NCBI GenBank assembly: GCA_024138025.1
Contig: JAMXBD010000577.1
Location: 682,001 to 746,000 of the forward strand
DNA: 64,000 bases
Source: Combretum micranthum
Lineage: Eukaryota > Streptophyta > Magnoliopsida > Myrtales > Combretaceae
Direction of reading: 5' to 3'
Positions within the stretch are counted from its first letter, which is position 1. Every line of letters starts with the position of its first letter. The translations under genes were made by a program, and so were the position numbers. The notes under the pieces were generated by a model. The model was not told where the DNA came from. It saw nothing but the letters and a program-made list of their open reading frames with translations, and searched no databases. This document shows, piece after piece, positions 58,487 to 64,000 of the stretch.

Positions 58487-59366
58487 GCATTGCACGTACT
58501 GCATTATTGCATATATAAACGGGTGATAGCCTGCTACGTATTAATATTTCGGTTCTCTGTTAACGCTTGGTTTTTCTAAAGTGTTAGTTCTTTCAAGGTT
58601 TTCTTTGTTCCGTTGGTTCTACGGGAACTATATGGTAATGAAGAATACCGCCCGTAGTATCACTTTGAAATGATTAATACTTAGGGAGTTTCTAAGAATG
58701 GATACAGGAAATGGTCAGTTAATACTATTATAATTAAAGTGATAACCTTAAAACGAGAAATCATTGATTTTTCGGTATACTTAGTCTCTCCTAGGCAGGT
58801 GGGTCATAAAGTAAATGTTCTTCAACCCTAAAAAGAGGGCGTAAATCTTTTTCCTGTTTGGATTTTAGATCATCCAAGCTTGTATCTAACCATATGATTG
58901 AGTGATTGCATTACATATGATTTGTTAATAACTTGTTTGGTTGTATAATATGTCTGGATATTCACTAAGCCGTGGTTTCGCTCATACTCCAACAGTCTTT
59001 TCAGGTTTACACTTTGACCTTGGTTAGTCACTTCCAGGAACATGGCTCCGGTAAGGGCTTAAGAACTGGAAGCCTATGGATCTACTTGGGATTTATGGTT
59101 ATGTTTTCTTAGAATAGATTAACTATTGCTATTTTATTAGTTATGAACTATTAGAAGACTACGTGGTTTATAATAGTTCTGTGATACTTTATGATTGAGA
59201 TAGCGGTTATTTACTAATTTATTTCTTATATGTATTTATCATTTCTTATCAGAGCAACTAAAAGATCCTGATATTTTGGAAAACATGTCACTCTTTGAAG
59301 ATAATGTAGTGACAGTATTCAAGTGTGACTTGCCTACTCCTACTAGGATACCCTCGGGGCATGACA
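58487..59366 (+). mobile_element. E3 3' LTR, segment 2
   Basis: Completes the LTR after S6, with the double hairpin at 58830-58879 and a TTTTCAG|G acceptor-like site near 59005. Ends CCCTCGGGGCATGACA, next to ATTCA. Confidence 0.93.
58830..58879 (+). ncRNA. Conserved LTR double hairpin, E3 3' LTR copy
   Basis: AAAAAGA/TCTTTTT around GGGCGTAAA, then GTTTGGAT/ATCCAAGC (one G-U) around TTTAGATC. Confidence 0.62.
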
Positions 59367-59371
59367 ATTCA

Positions 59372-59519
59372 TCTATTTCTATTGCAATATGCAAGTAAAT
59401 ATTTTATAGGGAGGGGTCTTAGTATAATATATAGTCGATTAGAAGGGTATTTTCGTCTTGAAATAGATGAATTTAGACACGGGGATGTTGTACTCGAATG
59501 GCTGAACGATTTGAAGTAG
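59372..59519. other. Unassigned junction between E1 3' LTR and E4 LTR
   Basis: This follows the right target copy of E3. It does not resemble the part of S3 expected to continue the E1 LTR and has no clear LTR start. A deletion joining E1 and E4 LTR sequence probably lies here or was present before E3 inserted. Confidence 0.4.
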
Positions 59520-59775
59520 GCCAGCACATAAGCTGCCAGCCTATAATTCTAAGCCATCAACCTATATGCAAGTACGACGGCCGATAGCACCAGCTTTGGA
59601 GTTTTTGGAGTTATCAAAGTATTTGGCTGTAAGCTGGCCTCTAAGCCACTAGTGTACAAATGTAGGTCGTTGGCGTACCCAAGAAGGCCACCGACTTAAG
59701 TAGTGGCCTTGGATGATTTTGTGTGACTCGAGACTTTTAAGCTGCCAGCTTTGTTTCGTACACATCCAGCCTATA
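59520..59775 (+). repeat. Decayed GC-rich repeat cluster, E4 LTR
   Basis: Repeated AAGCTGCCAGC, AAGCCAC and GTTGGCGTAC motifs related to the E2 and E3 clusters, but positioned upstream of the TATA box instead of downstream. Confidence 0.5.
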
Positions 59776-59794
59776 TCCCTTCAAGATTTAACTC

Positions 59795-59802
59795 TATAAA
59801 TA
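59795..59802 (+). promoter_or_regulatory. LTR TATA box, E4
   Basis: TATAAATA in CTCTATAAATACATCC, followed by a leader with repeated CCCTAA/AACCCT. Confidence 0.6.
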
Positions 59803-61312
59803 CATCCTAAACTCAACCCTAATCCTCATAACCTCTTTTAAGCTTTATGAAACCCTAGCCGACACTCTCCAAAGTGGATTTCATCAAAGAATAGGGTGAG
59901 TAACCTCTCCTAATCCTTTAATTCATGCTAAGATGTTTTCTTTCTAAAATTTTGTTGTTGATTGGTGAAGGGAATTGATCGTTAGTAGAAATTGAAGGAA
60001 AACCCTAAGTGTAGAAATTAGGGGATTTCAAATCTACAATCAATTGAGGAAGGTAAGACTCAACTCGAAACTATATAATTCATAGACCTTAAGTTGTTAG
60101 GAGAATTTGAATCATAATTGTTGTTGAGGATGGTTTGTGAATGTATGAACAATGGTGAACAGATATTCATTTGAATTAGGGTTTCGTTATTTCATGGTGT
60201 TGATTAGAGATCTGGTGATTCTACGGATTTCACAGGAGAAAGGTGTGTTAGAGATTCTAGATTGATGAAGTAGGGTTTAGGGTTTATATTTCTTATGTTG
60301 TTATCAATGTGTAATTGATTAGTGCAATGGGAGATTCTTTGTTCAGGTGTTTAATTGAGAATAGGATTTCGATTTCATAAACGGAAACATGTATGTCCTT
60401 ACCATGCTTGATTGTTCGCGCTTGTAGGATTAGTTTGTAAATCTGACCTAATTTATATCTGATTATAATTGAATCGACTGTTGGTTGTGAATGGCTACGG
60501 TTAGTAAAGACTACGTAGAGTGTGATACTAACGCCGACAACCTGATAATCCATGTGTGAGGTTATCCCGAGTGGACTCATGCATAGAGATGATTCCGATA
60601 GTTTAGGAGTAGTACGAGTACAGCACCCGAGTGTGTAGGAGTTCCCAATACCATATATGTATTATATTACCTATTTTCCTATACTAATTGTTTTTAAGGA
60701 GTCTGAGTTACTCCAAGTTTAGGGTTAGACGTGGATGATCTTGAACTCTGTTGTATGCTGGATTAATAAAAAGATTATAATTGGTGCTTACTGCATTAAA
60801 TACTAAGTCGTGTGTGACCTATTTAATATATGATCATACACCTGTGTTTTTGGTTTGGATGTACTGGGCCTTTGTGCTTATTCCTTTTTTTGTTTTTTTA
60901 GGAATAGGTGAAGACCAGATAGTGTATGGTTTATCTGGCTTTGATGTATTTGTAGAGCTTGGGGAGGACGATAGTAGACCTAATTACCCAGCTAATATGT
61001 AGACGACTGGAGTGAAGTTTTACTGATTGTATTGAGTTGTTAGATTTCCAATTAAAAAGATTTTATGAGTTAGTTGTTTTATGTTTGTTATAAGGTTTTT
61101 ATTAGTTGGCTTGGTCTATGCTGACATAGATGTTATCAAAGTTATATTATCTGAATTTTCAAATTGAGTATCATTTATGTGAGTTGTGGAGTTTTGTGAT
61201 GATATATATATATATATATTGTGGTTTATATATTTATAGCCTTTGTGTGTGCCTTTTAGGAGATGACACGTAGTAGGTTGTAAAGCCTTAGTTTAGGGCG
61301 TTACAGCTTATT

Positions 61313-61324
61313 TGGTATCAAGGC
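61313..61324 (+). other. E4 primer binding site (candidate)
   Basis: TGGTATCAAGGC starts 8 bases after the LTR. It matches the tRNA-Met site over its first eight bases and at the final GC. Confidence 0.65.
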
Positions 61325-61512
61325 TTTCGGTTTATGATCTCTTTAGAAATAAGTTATGAACTCCATAGGGCAGTGAGCATTAATGAGTAGGGTAGAAATA
61401 ATAGGGTTGTTTATATATTTGGTTTTATAGTACCTTGTAGTTTATGTAGTGTTTAATCTCTGAAGTTAGTTTTTCCTTTTTATCTCATGTTTTGGTGTAT
61501 GCTTGTGATAGA

Positions 61513-62756
61513 ATGCCCCCAAGAAGTAGAGCCCCTAATACTGGTTCCTCTAAGAATGGTGATGAGGAACAAGCACCTGTGAACCAGCTACCTTTGAACC
61601 AAGTACCTGGAGACATGCCCCTACCACCACCTCTACCTATAGGACAACAGGTGCCTAATGCTACTGCTGGAGGACAAGTACCTATTGATGCTACATAATT
61701 GATGCAGGCAGTGAATGCTCTGTTAGGAGTAGTTACCCAGCAACAGCAAACTATGAGGCAGGATATGTAAGTTATTCAGGCCAATGCTGAGGCTTGGAGG
61801 CAGGAGGCACAGAGGAATAATGGAAATGGTGGAAATAGAGGCAATGGAGCAAGACACACTGATGTGCTCAGCTTAAACAAGTTTGTAGAAGCCTTTGGAG
61901 GCTCAGTTGTGGATAGAGGAGGTAGAAAAGGCATTTGTTGCCTTGGACATACCAGATAACAAAAATGGTGGAATATGCCTCCTATTTGCTAATAGGGAGA
62001 GTAAACAACTGGTGGATGAGCACCAAGTGTCATATGGTAGGAGTAATCACATGGGAGATGTTCAAATAGGCCTTCTATAAGGAGTTCTTTCCCGATAGTG
62101 TGAAGCAGAAGATGCTTTAGGAGTATTATACATTGCAGCAAGGCAAGATGATGGTAGAAGAGTATGAAGCTGAGCTGCACCGATTGATGAGGTTTCTACC
62201 AGACCCCCAAAAGGAAAGTGAAGAGGCCTAAGTGAGCAGGTTTATCACTAGTCTAGAGCTTCAAATTCAATATCAAGTCAATCTGATGGACTTGAATAAC
62301 TACACTACTATGATTAACAAAGCCAAGACAGTAGAGCAGGGCCTAAACAAAATTAAGGGGCGTAAAACTCAGAAGAGTCAAATCTATTATGGGAAGCAAC
62401 CAGCTGCTAGTGTTCTTTATCAAGATAGAGGGAAAAGACCAGTTATATAGCAGAATAGACCAATAATTCAGGGTGTAGAAAAGAAGTCCATTAGATGCCT
62501 TGGACCTCACGACATTAGGGAGTGCAAGTAGCCCGAGAATGCATGCTTTACATGTGGCAAGGTGGGACATAACCACCAATTTTGCGTAGAGAGAAGCATT
62601 CCCCAAGTCTATTATTTTAAGTGCGGGCAGAGAGGGCAAAAACCCGTTGATTGCAAGGAGTTAAGAAGGCTTCTAGGTTCAGCAGCACAGATAGGTCAAA
62701 CTTAAGGTGGACTAGAACAAAGGGCGCTAGCTAAGGTGTATGCCCTCCAGCATCGA
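61513..62756 (+). pseudogene. gag: E4 gag, 3'-truncated by S7
   Basis: Starts MPPRSRAPNTGSS; no aORF lies between primer site and gag, unlike E1-E3. Pro/Gln-rich linker, capsid traces (LWIEEVEKAFVALDIPDN, EEYEAELHRLMRFLPDPQKE, FITSLELQIQYQVNLMDL) and one intact zinc knuckle CFTCGKVGHNHQFC at 62544-62585, with a second degenerate one after it. Stops at 61696, 61770 and later, with frameshifts near 61900. Sequence is clearly distinct from E2/E3 Gag, so E4 belongs to another lineage. Confidence 0.8.
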
Positions 62757-62761
62757 GATAC

Positions 62762-64000
62762 TGTAAGCCCCTAATTTTTTGTAGGGTAATATCAAGTTCA
62801 AACCCTAAATCGGAAAGTCAATTGGAACCTTAAGTCAACAAATTCCCAAGAAACCTTAGTATTTTAGATCCGGCAATTCTACGTTCCTAAACCAAGAAGT
62901 CGAATTATGAGTAAAGAGTGTAGTTTGATTCATGATAATATTATGGTATTTAAAAAGATCTTATTAGCGAATTTTTGATCTATTTCGAACCCGATCGGAT
63001 ATAGACTTTGAAAAGCGTGTCCCGGGGCTCGAGATATTAAATATATGATATTAGTATCGTTAAAATCGTAATTTAATGAGATTTCCAAATATATCAATTG
63101 TATAATTTTTCAGGTTATAAAAGTTACAGTTATAACCTTTTTATCGTATTTTCATTTCAACCGGTACTTTAAGTGTCTAATCTACTTTTTGATTTTTTTC
63201 ACACTATTCACCAAGTACAACTACCCATAACCTATTGCTTACATCCTTACAACCTATTTCTTCTATTTCATAATTATCCTTACAATTTACTTTTCCAATA
63301 CAACTTTTATTACTTATTTAATTTTGAAACTTACTCAACACATCTCTCTCTCTCTCTCCTTACCGTCCAAACCGGTGCCCCCTCTCACTTCTTCCCTCTC
63401 TCCAATTTGTTTTATTTTCTTTTCTTAAATTAAAAGCAAACCCTAATTCACTTTTCCATATAAACCCCTCTATGCCAACTTTATTTCATTTTCTCTCTTT
63501 CTTCTTTTTCACTTTAGAAAATTTTTTACAAAACTCTCCTCCTCTCCTCTCTTTGTGCCATGAGCTCCCCTCCCTCTATACACACACACACACTTTGTTT
63601 TTCTTTCAAGTTTCTTACTCCACATAACCAATAGGTAATAGATCTATACTTTATTACATTAAAAACATGTAATGGCAAGTTCATTTATGTGTGATTCCAC
63701 TAAAAAATCCCCATAAGCTTCAAGCTAGGGATGTGGAAACACTTGAACATGAGATCCTTGCCATCACAATGTTATAGATCTTGTTATTTAAGTTATTTTG
63801 CTATTATCTTATTTTATTATAAAGTTATGTAGTTATTAGTAATGATTTGTGCATATATTCATCATCTATTCATATTCACATAACCATCATAGTGTTCATG
63901 CATTTATGACTAGTACAGTAAACTAGATCTAGTTGTTTTGAGTTCATAAATGCATTAGGATTTTGTTTTATGTTGATAAATAACTTGTAATAGCTTGATG
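62762..64000 (+). mobile_element. S7: 5' part of an LTR, continues past the window
   Basis: Starts TGTAAGCCCC at 62762 after GATAC (possible target copy 62757-62761). Contains the GAAAAGCGTGTCCCGGGGCTCG block (near 63010), the GGTTATAA inverted block (63112-63140), TATAAA (63459), CT-rich leader with ATG at 63560 and donor CAATAG|GTAATAG (near 63632). It is a single-unit LTR, without the inner repeat of S4/S5. Solo LTR or 5' LTR cannot be decided. Confidence 0.82.
63459..63464 (+). promoter_or_regulatory. LTR TATA box, S7
   Basis: TATAAA in CCATATAAACCCC, about 700 bases from the LTR start and ahead of a CT-rich leader, as in S4-S6. Confidence 0.6.

Larger units (their letters stand above)
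34185..59366 (+). mobile_element. E3: Tekay-like element with three LTRs nested in its LTRs
   Basis: Flanked by ATTCA at 34180-34184 and 59367-59371. After removing S4, S5 and S6, each LTR is about 3.65 kb and the internal region is 4973 bp (47291-52263). It has a perfect tRNA-Met primer site and a polypurine tract, but lacks reverse transcriptase and most of RNase H, so it could only have moved with enzymes from another element. Sampled LTR stretches differ mostly by substitutions and more than the E2 pair, so E3 looks older than E2. Confidence 0.93.
59520..61305 (+). mobile_element. E4 5' LTR, left end not found
   Basis: Ends TAGTTTAGGGCGTTACA at 61305, followed by a primer-site-like sequence. 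Contains a decayed GC-rich cluster (59520-59775), TATAAATA at 59795-59802, a donor AATAGG|GTGAGT near 59896, acceptor-like ACAG|G near 60235 and TTTTTAG|G near 60901, and an (AT)n run at 61202-61219. No GGGCGTAAA hairpin. The last putative exon has an open frame ending GEDDSRPNYPANM then TAG (about 60915-61001), which only loosely resembles the peptide exon of the other LTRs. Confidence 0.65.

Noticed and set aside
58259..58579. 106-codon plus-strand ORF
   Set aside because: It crosses the S6/E3 boundary and consists of LTR ends; no homologous frame in other LTR copies.
793..58879. Repeated GGGCGTAAATC motif as a CRISPR or satellite repeat
   Set aside because: Copies are kilobases apart, each at a fixed position within an LTR, and on the LTR's strand; this is element homology, not an array.
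59372..59519. Continuation of the E1 3' LTR after E3
   Set aside because: A short pyrimidine stretch resembles S3 weakly, but similarity stops within about 20 bases; too little to support.
1..64000. Any host gene, rRNA or snRNA
   Set aside because: Every long coding stretch is retrotransposon-derived, and I saw no rRNA or snRNA signature by eye.

Overview
This window looks like intergenic plant DNA: AT-rich, with no host gene that I can support, and built almost entirely from Ty3/gypsy LTR retrotransposons stacked inside one another. The species cannot be named from the sequence. The initiator-tRNA-Met primer sites, the chromodomain at the integrase C-terminus and the long LTRs (3.4-4.9 kb) point to the Tekay/Del group of chromoviruses in a flowering plant. 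All coding regions are broken by stops, frameshifts or insertions.

Layout. Element E1 (+ strand) is the outermost one. Its 5' LTR ends at 2397 and its internal region runs to 33726, but later insertions cut it into pieces: solo LTR S1 (5619-9016, -), complete element E2 (10346-23519, -), solo LTR S2 (23940-28799, +) and solo LTR S3 (29284-32744, -). S0 (1-1347, +) probably lies inside the E1 5' LTR. The start of the E1 3' LTR (33727-34184) is interrupted by element E3 (34185-59366, +). E3 carries solo LTRs S4 (34748-39456, +) and S5 (41376-46116, -) in its 5' LTR and S6 (55048-58481, +) in its 3' LTR. To the right is element E4: an LTR ending at 61305, a primer site and a gag, cut at 62761 by LTR S7, which runs off the window. 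Eight insertions (S1-S6, E2, E3) have matching 5-bp target duplications (S6 with one mismatch), so the nest can be read to the base.

Within E1, E2 and E3 the order is LTR, tRNA-Met primer site, an additional ORF (aORF, about 300 codons), gag with CCHC zinc knuckles, a short putative intron, protease, reverse transcriptase, RNase H, integrase, chromodomain, polypurine tract, LTR. E3 has lost reverse transcriptase and most of RNase H.

The most interesting content is inside the LTRs. (1) Eleven LTR copies from several diverged families carry a 48-nt frame bounded by a splice-acceptor-like site. It always encodes 15 residues plus a stop and follows the pattern G-[D/E/N/Y]-...-[L/Y]-P-x-D-Y-[Y/F]-[Y/D]-stop. 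An ATG and a GTGAGT donor-like site follow. (2) Downstream, inside the putative intron, twelve copies carry two successive hairpins. The first has a near-invariant GGGCG(T/C)AA(A/G) loop, and both stems change sequence between families while mostly keeping pairing. Together these suggest a multi-exon LTR leader with a small peptide exon and a conserved RNA structure present only in unspliced RNA. (3) S4 and S5 have a chimeric LTR in which a whole 3.4-kb LTR follows a 1.28-kb segment of another. All functional readings are inferences from sequence.
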